A stretch of DNA of 64,000 nt from contig JAUPFP010000011.1 in NCBI GenBank assembly GCA_036925085.1, positions 3,840,797 to 3,904,796 on the forward strand. Direction: 5' to 3'. The DNA is from Brachycybe producta (lineage: Eukaryota; Arthropoda; Diplopoda; Playtdesmida; Andrognathidae). This document shows positions 41,410 to 52,812 of the stretch, one piece after another (within the stretch, counting starts at the first letter, position 1; each line of letters opens with the position of its first letter). Both the position numbers and the translations under genes were made by a program. Below the pieces are notes generated by a model, which was not told where the DNA came from, did no database searches, and worked only from the letters and a program-made list of their open reading frames with translations.

Positions 41410-42356
41410 TGTGACGGATCTTTTTCCGTTAGTAGAATCTGCTCTTTTTGGTTAATACGAGCGAGTTTGCACTCGTATTGGTAGTGATTGGCTAGGTCAC
41501 TAATTCTACTGGCCCGGGAGGACTAGACCAATATAACGTCTATTTTGTGTCCTCACTAGTCTCTGGCAAAAGACTTCACAGTCTTGAGGATCTTTAATCT
41601 CTGTATCTCTTGGACTTTCGTCCGTAAATCTGCCCTAAGAATCGTGTAAAATATACTCACTAGTACGTTGCAGGTTTGCACCTGTTGGGACCTTTAGATG
41701 TATCCGAAGTAGGTGAAGACCTGCAAATGATGAATTCACAATCGCGGAATTTTAAGTCTTGAAGAATAAATACCACTGGTTTAGTTAAATATAAAATGAT
41801 TTATTTTGCAGATAAAATTATGAACCAAAGACGAAATAAAACTTGAATTGATGCACAACACATAAAAATATATCTTGAAAATAATAATATTAAAAAGAAA
41901 CGAACCTAGCCAAAATCGGGCATAGGTTCGGTATTTTAAAAAGAAGCTCTTGAGCATATAAAAATGACTCTTTATATACCCTGAGAATCCCAAAGTCGGA
42001 TTCTCAGGGCACAACTTTACAATTGGTTACTTTGAAATTTTGGCCCAAATAGACCAATCAAGAGATTGATCTATTTGTCCAAAATCATGACTCATCCCCT
42101 GTTATCACACATAGGTGACAACAGGAGAAACGAAAACAAAATCAAATTAATAACACATCAACTCCACTCATGTGGAAGTAAAAATGAGGGGGAATTGAAA
42201 GGTCCAGATCATAATCTCAACATATGATATCTGGGTCACTCGGTACCAAAAGTACCGAGTGGCCCAGAAGCCACACAAAGTACAGGGTGACGCAAAAAAC
42301 CCCAAAAAACAAAAAACGCTACACAGCGAAAATAGCGGCGGGTCCCAAACGTCTCA
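41410..42356 (+). mobile_element. Solo LTR, family A, intact
   Basis: 947 bp from TGTGACGGATCTTTTTCCG to CCAAACGTCTCA, with 4-bp TSD ATAT (41406-41409, 42357-42360). Aligned with the interrupted copy at 9860-12431 over both ends: GGCTAGGTCACTAATTCTA, CGAACCTAGCCAAAATCGGG, TACCGAGTGGCCCAGAAGC. A TATATA box lies near 41972. No internal genes. Confidence 0.85.
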
Positions 42357-42384
42357 ATATTATAAAATTTATTCCATAATGCAT

Positions 42385-42998
42385 TGTAACACCCAGTAAC
42401 TCCCGATCCTGCCAAAACCATAGCCTGGGGGTAAACAACTCCTGCTTGTCCCTCCCTCCTCTCTGACTCATACTTTTGACTCATATTGAAGTGGCGGACT
42501 GATACTCTTAGAACCATGGTCACTTGGACCTGGTTACACCTCGTAGGTGTACACAGGTCCAAGGTATAAAAGGACCGTGTTCCTCTTTGTTCGTCATCCT
42601 TATTTCGCTGAACTTTGTAATACATCTGATTCTTATATCCATACCACATCATGGGCCCGGGGATGCACCTTTAATCAAACGTTAATTCTTGTAATGTTAC
42701 TGTTTTCTGTACAAGAATGAATAAAGTGTTACAATGAGAAACTGCGTTGTTTTTCTGTATGGAAACTAATCCTTTTCTAGACAAGCCGGAGACACCACAA
42801 GGCAAGGAGACATACAAATTCTGGAGGAGCTACAACATCTTCTGATAACACCAGGAAAATGTACATCAGCATCAATCAGGAGAGATGGTCACCATCCTTC
42901 TGCGAAGACTACACCCCTGCACAGAAGGATGATCACAATCGATCTCCATTCGACTATTTCTGTAACTCGAATCGTCTTCGTGTGGTCACCGTGCGAGT
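42385..42998 (+). mobile_element. Solo LTR, family B2, copy 2
   Basis: Starts TGTAACACCCAGTAACTCCC and tracks the copy at 8105-8726: CCAAAACCATAGCCTGGGGG, CCATGGTCACTTGGACCTGG, GGTATAAAAGGACC, GAATAAAGTGTTACAATG, CCGGAGACACCACAAGGC. It begins only 28 bp after LTR A ends. The 3' end runs into a TA tract and Helitron; no clear TSD. Confidence 0.7.
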
Positions 42999-43012
42999 AT
43001 ATATATATACTG

Positions 43013-43191
43013 TATATACTGTCTGACAAAGTGTAATGCTGTACAAACAAGGACAAAAGCCTTTAAGCAAACACATGTGAAGGTGGTGGGGAGAGGGGAG
43101 AAGGAAACGTCCTTCATTGAGTGACCTTCAGTATTTGAATAAAATAGTTAAACAAAAATGTCCCACCATACATGATGGGTTACCCTACTAG
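43013..43191 (+). mobile_element. Non-autonomous Helitron, diverged short subfamily
   Basis: TACTGTCTGACAAAGTGTAA at the 5' side, then AAGCAAACACATGTGA and GTCCTTCATTGAGTGACC as in 9078-9288, ending in a worn hairpin, TTACCCTA, CTAG|T. Confidence 0.65.
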
Positions 43192-43229
43192 TGAATAATT
43201 AAACTCCATTACACATTAAAATAATTGAC

Positions 43230-43765
43230 TAGCCCTAGTCACTTAACCCCGCAAGTATAGAGAATAGAGAATAGAGTATACAGAATATATCTGGGAATGA
43301 TGAAAGAACTGCTCTTTCTGGGAAAGCATTCCACATTGGTATAATTCTATAGAAAAATGAAAACTTTGAGGTATTCAGTCTCGCCATCTTAGACAATAAT
43401 CTTCTTGAATGACTACGTGTTTTTACTAAGACATAAACAAGAAACCGTGACCAATGTTCAGTTACAAACAGAAAACCAGCTAGGATTTTATAGAGCCATA
43501 ATAAATCATTATGGACTTGCAATAACTCTAACAAGCATAATTTTAACACATTCAATCATTTCCTGTATGATAAATGACTCATACCTGAGATTCTGTTTGT
43601 AAAATGCCTTTGGACCTCCTCAATCACATCAATATTCTTAACTAGAAATGGAAACCAAACTGGGGCTACATATTCTAGAATGGGTAAAACATAGACCACA
43701 AAGGCCCATGTCACAACTGTCAAGTTACTATGTACCAAAACCCTTAGTAGCATGCCTCCTATTTG
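43230..43765 (-). mobile_element. CR1-like LINE 3' end, decayed
   Basis: The minus strand reads, in one frame with a single in-frame TGA near 43556, YVLPILEYVAPVWFPFLVKN, IDVIEEVQRHFTNRISGMSH, LSYRK, LKLCLLELLQVHNDLLWLYK and FFYRIIPMWNAFPERAVL. EY.SPVW.P, VQRRFT..I.G..HLSY, LELRR...DL...YKI and R.V..WN.LP are the C-terminal signature of CR1-like ORF2. Upstream RT sequence is missing; not functional. Confidence 0.75.
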
Positions 43766-43924
43766 GTGACCTCTTTCTGCAGGGATTCTGGGGGCACATT
43801 CACCAGAATGTAAAACAATCGCATGATTTCATTTAAAAAATGGTTATGTTGTTCCGCACCCACGTTATTACAATGTTCAACCAATTTGATATGCATTCTG
43901 TTTCAGGTTTTAGAATTACCCCCC

Positions 43925-44085
43925 ACAATATTCATCTGTTCATCATTTCATCCTGACCCGACTAACTATCTCGTCCGGATCACCTATTGTCTCGTCCAGA
44001 CGACCTATTGTCTCGTCTTTACGACCTATTATCTCGTCCCGACGAGATAAAAAATATCTTTTGTCTTCAACAGGGCTCCGTAAAT
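43925..44085. mobile_element. CGTCCGGACGA-type MITE fragment
   Basis: TTCATCTGTTCATCATTTCA + TCCTGACCCGAC, then four variants of GACCTATTGTCTCGTC in tandem, ending GTCTTCAACAGGGCTCCG. The first part is the inverse of 40830-40860 and also resembles the left border of the palindrome at 49040. Confidence 0.55.
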
Positions 44086-44755
44086 ACAAGAACACAATTT
44101 AAAAAAAAAAAAAAGCATTCGTTTTGGTTTATATTTCATACACATACAGACAATCATCTAGTATGTGTATGCTCTAAATTGCCAGATTTACACAAAAAAA
44201 TACTTGTTTTCTATTCACTTAGTCTTAAGTCTAATTTTAAATTCTGTGCACATTACTTTCTTATTTCTACTATAAAATGTTTGCTTAAATGAATTACTGT
44301 ACATGTACATGCTAAAATCGATAGGCCTAACAATTTAGAGAATGTTGCTTCTTTTGACTTTAGATGAGTTAGAAAAGATCAGAGATCTGATGAAAACACA
44401 TGCCTAAACTATTTTTTTTTTACAAAATTAGTTTCGAAACTGTTTACTAAAGATTGCAAGATATAATTTGAATGCATCATATTCGTTTTCAAATGTTAGT
44501 TCCGTAAACTTAATATAGATGAAACAAACGTTACTTGTTTCATTTTGAAAATCTGGCAATCTTAGCCTTACACTAGCAACATGCAAACGTAACAAAAAAA
44601 ATACATAGTACGTATTAGCACAAGCTAGTGCATTCGACATACAGCACCTCGGCTCCAAAAGTGGCCCACCAAAAACACTTTTTTTGGGGGTGGGGGAATG
44701 AGTTTAAACTTAAGAGAAGATTCGTGGCTTACTCTGCTGAGCTTTTCAAGTACAA
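44086..44755. other. Unassigned AT-rich sequence
   Basis: No supported ORF; TAGGCCTA at 44322. Confidence 0.35.
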
Positions 44756-44759
44756 AAAC

Positions 44760-44895
44760 CGTTTTGACTTGTAATTTCAAGTTTACAAGTGAATTTACTT
44801 GTAAACCACAAAAGATCACTTGTAGCTAACAACTTAACAAGTATAGTGGAATTTGCTACTGACACTTGTTACCAAACAAATATTTTCTACCTAAC
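44760..44895. mobile_element. Fragment of the ACAAGT-repeat MITE
   Basis: GTAAACCACAAAAGATCACT, TGTAGCTAACAAC, GACACTTGTTACCAAACAAA and TTTTCTACCTAACTC match 21590-21690 in order. Ends missing. Confidence 0.6.
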
Positions 44896-44904
44896 TCAAA
44901 AGAT

Positions 44905-45700
44905 AAGTAGACATAGGCGCGCGCACATATGGGCAAGGAGAGGTAGTTGCCCCCCCCCCCCCCCTTCCAAAGCCATCTTTAATGTACAACATTTTTGTCA
45001 TTGAAATTGGAAATAATGATATAAAATAAAAATTTTGAGTAAGTTGAAGAACTGTTTCGGTTTTTGTCCAAAAATGCTGACAGGCTATGTATAATGTTGG
45101 ATCATGAAAATTAAAGAAAGTTTTGTTTCTGAATTTGTTGATAAACTGTTCAGATAACCACGTCAACTGAGACTACTTTTTAGGATACAAATACTGGAAA
45201 TTAAGTTTTTAAAAAAAAAAAAAAAACTTGAACTGCTGTTTTATTTTGCTTTTATGTCTATCGTTTCGCTAACAATAAAAAAATACGAATACTTTAAATC
45301 ACTTAATTCTGTGAGTCACATGTTAGGATTGTAACCCTTTATATATCCTATTATAACCCTGACATGTGACTCGTGGGAATCGCGCCCTATGAAACGTCGA
45401 AAAAGTCGAAAAAGTGGGTCAAAAGTGTAACATGGCTGGCCCTTGACCAGCCAGGTCTGCTTTTTGACTGTTTCTTTGTTGGGTGGCTGGTTTCAAACCA
45501 GCCGGTTGAGTTTCGGTGGTGTAACGCTAAACACTCTCCAAGCTCAGGCTCTTTGACCTGCCGGGTGGATCCAGGTCTACTTGTTGACCTGGATGCACAG
45601 CCCTTGGTCGCACATCTGCTTCTGGTTGGAGTCAGACTCCCTGGCATTGTCCTGTTGTTGGGTTCTGTGTAGACGGGACTCCTAGTTCCCACAATTTAAA
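44905..45700. other. Unassigned; contains a poly-C run and a hairpin
   Basis: C-run at 44950-44965. GAGTCACATGTTAGGATT...AATCCTGACATGTGACTC-type inverted repeat at 45313-45371 (loop with CCCTTTATATATCC). The GC-richer stretch 45415-45680 has opposing ORFs with no known domain and may be an unrecognised repeat such as an LTR. Confidence 0.35.
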
Positions 45701-46380
45701 GAAACAGCGATGACTACACCTCCCAGAGGTGTTCTCGCAAACAAGAAAAAGACTCTTCTTAATCGTTCAAACTGATTTATTTTATAGTGAATGTGTTACA
45801 TTGTAAGTGATATAAAATACAAGCGACTGACTTCTACTACAAAAGTTATTCTAAGTCCAAACTGGACCTTTGATTTCACAGTGCACTGTCCACCATGACA
45901 CCGGAAAATCCTCACAAAAATCAGCATTTTTTGAAAATCAGCCTCGAGCTTGCCTTGTGCAAGTTCTTTTATTCCTTTGGCCCTTGAGAGCGGCCACTGT
46001 AAACTAGGGCTCACCCATCGGTCCGATCGACCAACGGTCAGTCTTAATTCCAAAATATCTCCTTATTTCGCATCAAATCCTAGTAAGAATTTGCATAATT
46101 CCAGAGAAACTATGCTGGAATTAATGGCCATTTTCAATCATGAGAAAATCCTAAATTTTTTCTATTTAGAAGTTTCTATTTTTAGAAACTCTGTTTTCTA
46201 AAATCGTTTAAACTGTCAAAATTCGTGAGAAATCCGACTAAATTCTCAATGAATCTGATATCTTTTGAGACTGGTCAGTTTTGGATACCACAGGGTGCCA
46301 TCCGGCAAAAGGAGTTTAGGAGTGAGCGGGCTCACTCACACATGTGCAGCTGGCACATGTGTGGGTGGTGTCACACAAGC
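45701..46380. other. Unassigned sequence
   Basis: No supported ORF. Short palindromic CACACATGTGCAGCTGGCAC + ATGTGTG at 46338-46363. Confidence 0.35.
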
Positions 46381-46495
46381 CAACTCTATAGTGTCTGACT
46401 TTTTTTTCAAAAAATGGCCAAAAGTCAAAAATATTTAAATGCTCTGAAAGTTCTAAAAATGCCTCAGGAGAGCTTATTTTTTCCCAGAAGTTCCC
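46381..46495. mobile_element. hAT MITE fragment
   Basis: AATATTTAAATGCTCTGAAA, GTTCTAAAAATGCCTCAGGA and AAAAATGGCCAAAAGTC correspond, inverted, to 17960-18020 of the intronic hAT MITE. Ends are lost. Confidence 0.5.
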
Positions 46496-46540
46496 CTTTT
46501 TCTTGTTTTGTTATTGGAAATGTACTAGTTATGTATATAT

Positions 46541-47106
46541 TAAGCCAGATCTGTGTATGTATGTGTGTGTGTGTGTTTAACACTGTGCAAACCTTGAAGC
46601 ACGTCGGATTTTATATAAATTTAAATTAATAAATGAACCGCTTTTTTTTTTCAAGGTCAACTATATGTTGCACACTCCCCATCCAAGAACCCCATTGATA
46701 TTAAATTGGAGAGGAGAAAAGGTTGGAAAGTGTAGAGGGGGAGAGAAAGAGAGAGAAACGTGGAGGGGAAAAAGTGAGAGGGGTGACTGAAATTGAAATG
46801 AAAGGAGTAAAAAAAGGAAAAAACGACGTGCATGCACACACCAGAGAAAATGAAAATCTCATTTTCTCTTTCAAATATAAAAAGGGGAGGGGATAATAGT
46901 AGCAAAATTAAACTAGAATTTATCACAGGCAATTGTGCCTAGCATTAGAATTTCTTTTGCTCCGCCCTGTTATGAACATCATCAATTTCTAATTGGTTTG
47001 TTACTTGGTCTGACGTCATAAAAGGACGGAGGAAAAGAAATTCTAATGCTGGGCACAAATGCCTGTGAATTTTGCTCCCATCATTTATGACGGGTTACCC
47101 CACTAG
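46541..47106 (+). mobile_element. Non-autonomous Helitron, long form, full length
   Basis: TTAAGCCAGATCTGTGTATG to hairpin (CCATCATTTATGACGGG), TTACCCCA, CTAG|T. It contains all parts of the long form: purine-rich segment, GAGAAAATGAAAATCTCATT + TTCTC hairpin, and the internal palindrome (46924-47068). The ORF read on the other strand (46657-46932) recurs in other copies only because the repeat does. Confidence 0.8.
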
Positions 47107-48590
47107 TCTCATACAAATAGCTAGTAAACTTCAAGCACTTCTTAAAAAGTTTTTACATGTTTGTTTATAGAGAACCTATTAATTTGCACAACCAATTTAA
47201 AAATGATGCTCTCTCTACATAGTGTAAAGCTTAGGTGAGATGTTCCGTTGTTATAGGTTTTAACATTTTTAACATGTAACCCCCCAAAATGTAGGTATGC
47301 AATAAAATATGTACAGTATGTTCCCAATTGAGTGTGTTTACAAGTAAGTATTTTTACTGTAAGTTCGCCATTTCTTTGGTTATAGACTTTTTTTAAACTT
47401 TTGTAGAATCTAATCTTGGCCTTTGTTATAATTTTGCAGTATTGTTTAGCTTATATCTGTCTTGGTGTAGGTAATGTATAGTACACGTCATTTACGCATT
47501 ATTCAAAAAAGAAATGTGCCTCAAATAAGACAATAACCAAGAAATTTTATGGCTTTACCTCTTGTGACTAATAATAGATTTCTATTACTTTTTTCTTTCT
47601 CTATCTTAAGGATACTTAAAAGTTTTACAAGCAAAACCTTTTTTTATGGTTTTTTTTTGTTTGTGGAAACTATTTGGCTTTACCATCTATGTCTAAAATA
47701 TGATTAAGCTGCAAGCTGCCTAACCTTATACTCTCTAGGTATTAAGCCTTAACCACGTGGTATTTGTAAAGAGGAGATATTCTATAAAAGGAGAACATTA
47801 ATATGCTGTTACACTTTTAAGTTGAATTGTGGGGCTTTTGAGTTTCATTTGAAATGTGCTCCATTTTCTTTGTTTTGGGAAAAAAAAAGTCTTATTGTCC
47901 TTTAGGGATCAAATATTGAAGCAGGTTACACAATGTTTTATGACCTATAGTCATGTCAACTAAATTATTGTAAAATGAAACCACTGTAGAAAAACTTCTG
48001 CAAGATTTTTTTTTCTTTTTATTGTTATTGTTGTTATTATTTTTCATGAGCAATCACAAAACAATATTATATGACAACTATTGTCTTATGTGTTTCATTA
48101 TACTGTATAGAGGTATGTCTGCCATTGATTGGTGCACAGTTAAACATGATAGTCATTAAATAATAGATAATAAGCAATGATTTCTGTAATGTATGATTGT
48201 CACATTATTTATGAAAGGTACTGCAGTTGGAAAAGTTAAAAAACATAATATTCTACCGTGACCTATTTGTACTTTTGATGTGGCCAAGTTGCCTCATTAC
48301 AGAAATAATCATAAAATTAGTAAAAAATCATAGCTTACGATGTCATTGCTCGTGTGCCATTATTTCATAATTATCATCTTATATTGTACAACAGTCAATG
48401 GTAGTCTCTATGACAATACTTGTCATAATATGTTGTAATTTGCTGTTGTGACTTTTTGAAGTCGACAATCTGCATTTGTCTCGCCTGTCTTCACTAATTC
48501 ACTTCCACTCAACTGCGTCCAAACGAAATACCAAACTGAACGACCCTGCCACCGGTAGGAATCAAGCCTGAATCACACATACTCTTGGTG
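47107..48590. other. Unassigned AT-rich sequence; possible LTR-B scrap
   Basis: Nothing supported for most of this 1.5 kb. 48465-48555 (CGACAATCTGCATTTGTCTC, CCACCGGTAGGAATC) resembles 5779-5870 of solo LTR B, so a diverged LTR end may be present. Confidence 0.35.
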
Positions 48591-48593
48591 TTA

Positions 48594-48740
48594 GGGTAAG
48601 TTTATACTCCAAACTTTGCTAAGATTTGTAAGCTTTGAAGCTCCTAACAATTAGCTCACCAAAGCTTAGCTTGTTCATAGAAACGTGTGGTCTTGCAAAG
48701 TTTACCCTATTTTCTAACCTTTATTTTATATATAAAACAA
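48594..48740. mobile_element. MITE, family L, partial
   Basis: TTAGGGTAAGTTTATACTCC, AACTTTGCTAAGATTTG, GAAGCTCCTAACAATTAGCT and TCATAGAAACGTGTGGTCTT match the right half of 29099-29487 inverted. Confidence 0.55.
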
Positions 48741-49039
48741 AGTCGATATTTCTTTGCACGTTATAGGCTTTTGAACAGTGAGGGCTGGTGTCATGAAATT
48801 TGCACAAGTTATTATTTCCGGAATTTCCTAGTTAATGCAACTATTTTCAGCTCGCTACGTCATTCCCTTCCCGAGTTTTACACGTGGTGCGCGTCTTCAT
48901 ATATTGGCAATGAGGATGGGACCTCGCAAGCTAAATATTGATATTAACATTGATAGTGATATCGAAGAGGTCACTATCGATGGTTCAATATCCAATATTG
49001 ACATTGAAATATCGATATGTCGATACTATTGATGGGCGG

Positions 49040-50805
49040 GTCAGGATAAAAAGATGAATGAACGGATGAACACTATATTATGTATGAACGCACATTTTAA
49101 AAGAATGAACAGAGAGAAATAAAAGGATGAACATACTTTAAAGGGGAGGGGGTGAACATGATTTTATGGGAATGAACATGGGTTTAGGGGGATGAACATG
49201 GTATTAAGTGTGATGACCATGGGTTTAATGGAGGATGAACATGGTTTTAGAGAGAATGAACATGGTTTTAAGTGTGATGACCATGGGTTTAAGGAGGATG
49301 AACATGGTTTTAGAGAGAATGAACATGGTTTTAAAGGTGATGACCATGGGTTTAAGGGGGATGAACATGGTTTTAAGTGTGATGACCATGGGTTTAAGGG
49401 GGATGAACATGATTGTAAGTGTGATGACCATGTGTTTAAGGGGGATGAACATGGTTTTAGAGGGAATGAACATGGTTTTAGAGGGAATGAACATGGTTTT
49501 AGGGGGGATGACCATAGGTTTTAGGGGGATGAACATGGGTTTAAGGGGGATGAACATGGGTTTAAGGGGGATGAACACGGGTCTAAGGGATGTTAACGTG
49601 GTTTTAGGGGGATGAACATGGTTTTAAGGGGATGAACACGGGTTTAAGGAAGATGAACATGGTTTTAGAGGTATGAAAATGGTTTTAGAGGGATGAACAT
49701 GGGTTTTAGGGGGATGAACATGGGTTTTAGGGGGATGAACATGGGTTTTAGGGGGATGAACACAGGTTTAAGGGGGATGAACACGGGTCTAAGGGATGTT
49801 AACGTGGTTTTAGGGGATGAACATGGTTTTAAGGGGATGAACATGGGTTTAAGGAGGATGAACATGGTTTTAGAGGTATGAAAATGATTTTAGAGGGATG
49901 AACATGGTTTCAGAGATGATGAACATGGGTTTAAGGAGGATCAACATGGTTTTAGAGAGATAAAGGGATTAATTAAGGGGATGAATTAAGGGGATGAATA
50001 TGGTTTTAGAAAGGATGAAGATGGTTTTATGGGGTTGGGTTGGGTTAGGTTTGGTTTGGTTTTGGTTAGGTTAGGTTTTAGGTTAGGTTTAGGTTAGAAA
50101 CATGAATTTAAGGGGATGAACATGGATTTGGTTAGGTTACGTAAACTAACTGACCCTAACCTAACCTAACCAAACCTAACCGAACCTAACCAAACCCCTT
50201 AAAACCACGTTCATCCCCTCTAAAACCATGTTCATTCCCCTTAAACCCGTGTTCATTATCTCTAAAACCATGTTAATCCCCCTTAAACCCCTGAAAACCA
50301 TGTTCATCCCCCATAAAACCCCTGAAAACCATGTTCATCCCCCATAAAACCATGTTCATCCCCCATAAAACCATGTTCATCCCCCTGAAAACCATGTTCA
50401 TCCCCCCATAAAACCATGTTCATCCCCCTTAAACCCATGTTCATCCTCTCTAAAACAATGTTGATACCCCTTAAACCCATGTTCATCCCTCCTAAAACCA
50501 TGTTCATCCCTCCTAAAACCATGTTCATCCCCCTTAAACCCATGTTCATTCCCCTTAAAACCATGTTCATCCCCCTTAAAACCATGTTTATCCCCCATAC
50601 AACAGTGTTCATCCTTTTAAAACCCATTTTCATCACCCTTAAAACCATGTTTATCCCCTAAAACCATGTACATCCCCTTTAAACCCATGTTTATCCCCTT
50701 AAACCCATGTTCATCCCTTTAAACTATGTTCATCCTTTTATTTCTCTCTGTTCATCCCTTTAAAATGTGTGTTCATCCATAATATAGTGTTCATCTAATT
50801 CTATA
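49040..50805. repeat. Palindromic ~20-bp minisatellite with TTAGG/CCTAA-like centre
   Basis: Left arm: tandem units close to GGGGATGAACATGGTTTTAA (49150-49960). Right arm: the reverse complement, ATGTTCATCCCCCTTAAAAC-type units (50190-50760). The outer, non-tandem borders also mirror: GATGAACACTATATTATG (49059) with CATAATATAGTGTTCATC (50778) and ACAGAGAGAAATAAAAGGAT with ATCCTTTTATTTCTCTCTGT. Between the arms, 50033-50097 is rich in GGTTAGG/GGTTTGG and 50150-50198 in CCTAACC/CCAAACC, so the inversion includes them. ORFs in several frames are artefacts of the units. Confidence 0.9.
50033..50198. repeat. Telomere-like degenerate repeats in head-to-head orientation
   Basis: Left: TTAGG occurs about six times mixed with TTTGG and TTGGG variants. 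Right: CCTAA about six times mixed with CCAAA. On one strand G-rich precedes C-rich, the orientation expected if two chromosome ends were joined. The telomere reading is inference: similar strings could arise from the neighbouring GGTTTTAGG part of the minisatellite unit. Confidence 0.5.
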
Positions 50806-51029
50806 TGCATTCTAAATAATGTACATAAATAATGTATTTTTGAAGAGGTGCGGAATTCTAGGAACCTGCAGAAGTGTATGTAAAGCTGCAGAATTTTTTT
50901 TGGTTGGTTGTGAAAGGGATGTGGTTTATTGTCACAGTTGCCGTGTCTTAGCGCCAATATTCTTGGATCTTTTTCAGAGCAATTAATCTGAGATTTTAAA
51001 ACCAGGGCGAAACCGGGTATAAAAGCTAG
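50806..51029 (+). mobile_element. Helitron 3' terminus, GCGAAACC type
   Basis: CCAGGGCGAAACCGGG, TATAAAAG, CTAG|T at 51002-51029 has the hairpin and CTAG arrangement of a Helitron 3' end and resembles the GGCGAAGCC end at 6094. The body and 5' end are unresolved. Confidence 0.4.
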
Positions 51030-51054
51030 TACTCTATAAAACAGATATACAAAA

Positions 51055-51345
51055 CAATAGAACCCTTTCCCCTTCTGGAAGAAAAAAGGTGTGATTTATT
51101 CACCCCTTTTGTGTATCCGTTTCCTGATTGGTTCTTTGAGTTGCTAAGCTTTGAAAAGTTGAACAATTTCAAAGCTAGCTTCATGCCATGGCGAAGGCAA
51201 AAACCGGAAGCTCTGACGTCATTTTTGAAGCTTCGCAGGCTGCTTTGCCGCTTAGCAAGGGAGTATAAACCAACCCTAACGTCATTTTTGAAGTTTCGCA
51301 GGCTGCTTTACCTCTTAGCAAGAAAGTATAAACCAACCCTAAGGC
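51055..51345. mobile_element. MITE, family L, with duplicated right end
   Basis: Matches 29099-29487 inverted (TTCTGGAAGAAAAAAGGTGT, GAACAATTTCAAAGCTAGCT, TTTTTGAAGCTTCGCAGGCT). The terminal stretch ending GTATAAACCAACCCTAA occurs twice in tandem (about 51216-51281 and 51282-51343). Confidence 0.65.
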
Positions 51346-52184
51346 GGTATATCTGCCTCAAACTAAGATAATCCAGACTTGGATCCAGTAGCAGGTGCTC
51401 TAACACTGTTACAACTGTCACAATTTTAATATTTATTCTGCAATGAGGAACCTTGATAAATTTAAAATTGTCTCTTAATTGTAATACATTTTTAATTTAG
51501 TAGAATTGTAGGCGTACTTATTATAATTGCTGCTAGAGTAGAAAAAAAAGTTTAATATTTTTATGGTTAAAATGACTAAAACCTTGACTGTTTTTCTCTT
51601 AGTTTATTATTGTATTTAGCATTTCAAAATATATGAAGAAGAAAAAAAAGAAAAGAATTAAATCAACCTGAGAAAAAAGTCATTAAAATTAATGAATGCA
51701 ATTTGGATTTTGCATATAGATCTATGTATTGAGACAAAAAATGTCGTAGTAAATGACAGTTTCTCATTGTGTTCGTATGAAAATTTGTATTTGAAAGAAT
51801 ACTTCGCACAAATGAGACTCGAGAGTAATTTTTTTTTATTAATAATGACATTCCTTTTAATAAATTTGTTTTGTGTAATTGGCCTGCGTAGTCATGCAAG
51901 TGGATTTTTTATTATTAGAAGTAGTTTATATTTGTAGATCTTGTAGTATCAAAATAAATGCAGAAAACCTTATTAAGACATTTTTTTACATGAATTATGC
52001 ACATCTTTTGTTAATTGCTTTTTTACTCCTATCTCTCTATGGGTAAAATTTATGTTCTGTTTAATTACTTCTTAATTCCGGTATTTTTTTTACATTTAAC
52101 GTTTATGATTTTTCTTTTTTATATATAAAAATGGCATAATTTTTTCAATCATTGCACGTCATTATAAAGCCACAAAGTATATAA
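51346..52184. other. Unassigned AT-rich sequence
   Basis: Opposing short ORFs (51663-51937) have no recognisable domain. Confidence 0.4.
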
Positions 52185-52736
52185 AGCCTAGTACACACCA
52201 GGATTCTTTGTTGTGATACAGTGTTGCGGGTCAGAATAGCAACTGACGCAATTCAGACCCGCAACATTGTGTCCACACCTATACTCAGTTTCTCTCCATC
52301 CTTCTGGCTTTCACCATTGTCATGTGCTTACACTGTCATTGATCAAGATGGGCGAATAAAACAGAAACGGTGGTGGGCACTGGGCACACAAGCTTTTCTC
52401 AGCCGAGAACACATTCAGCTCACTCTGAAATTAGAAGATGGGGCACGAGTTCGAAATCCCCAAAACACAATTTAGTACAGAAGGTCCTCAAGTAGTTTAA
52501 CAGTATTTTAAAAGACTAGTCTTTAATAATAAATAGCAAACTGAGCTCTTTTGAGTCTTTGTTCGCAACAATGTTTAAATGTTTCCCATTTTGATAGAAG
52601 TCAAGAAACATGAATCTAAGCTGACCCGATTCAGTCTCGAAACATTTTAACATTGTTGCAGGTCTGAATCGCGTCAGTTGCGATTCAGACCTGCAACATT
52701 GTATTGCGACAAAGTATCCTGGTGTGTACTGCCTTT
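52185..52736. mobile_element. PIF-like MITE (GTACACACCAGGAT family)
   Basis: Ends AGCCTAGTACACACCAGGAT / ATCCTGGTGTGTACTGCCTT with TAA on each side (52182-52184, 52737-52739). Subterminal GTTGCGGGTC...CAACTGACGCAATTCAGACC is mirrored by GTTGCAGGTCTGAATCGCGT and GTTGCGATTCAGACCTGCAA. The interior (52300-52480) includes sequence absent from the arms and a GAGTTCGAAATCCCC string reminiscent of a B box. Confidence 0.75.
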
Positions 52737-52762
52737 TAAGAATGCATGGTCCATATAAAAAT

Positions 52763-52812
52763 TATATATATATTAAGCCAGGTCTGTGTGTGTGTAACGT
52801 CGGAATTTAGTA
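52763..52812 (+). mobile_element. Helitron 5' end fragment
   Basis: TATATATATTAAGCCAGGTC + TGTGTGTGTGTAACGTCGGAAT matches the 5' ends at 46541 and 58199; the rest of the element is missing. Confidence 0.6.

Noticed and set aside
45373-45692. Opposing ORFs of about 100 codons
   Set aside because: Complementary shadows in a GC-richer stretch; no signal, domain or splice context.
49192-50661. ORFs encoding DEHGF-, MNMV- and PLKPMFI-type repeats
   Set aside because: Translations of the ~20-bp minisatellite in different frames; peptide phase shifts between units and both strands are open.
49040-50805. CRISPR-like array
   Set aside because: Units are tandem without unique spacers, and the sequence is animal nuclear DNA.
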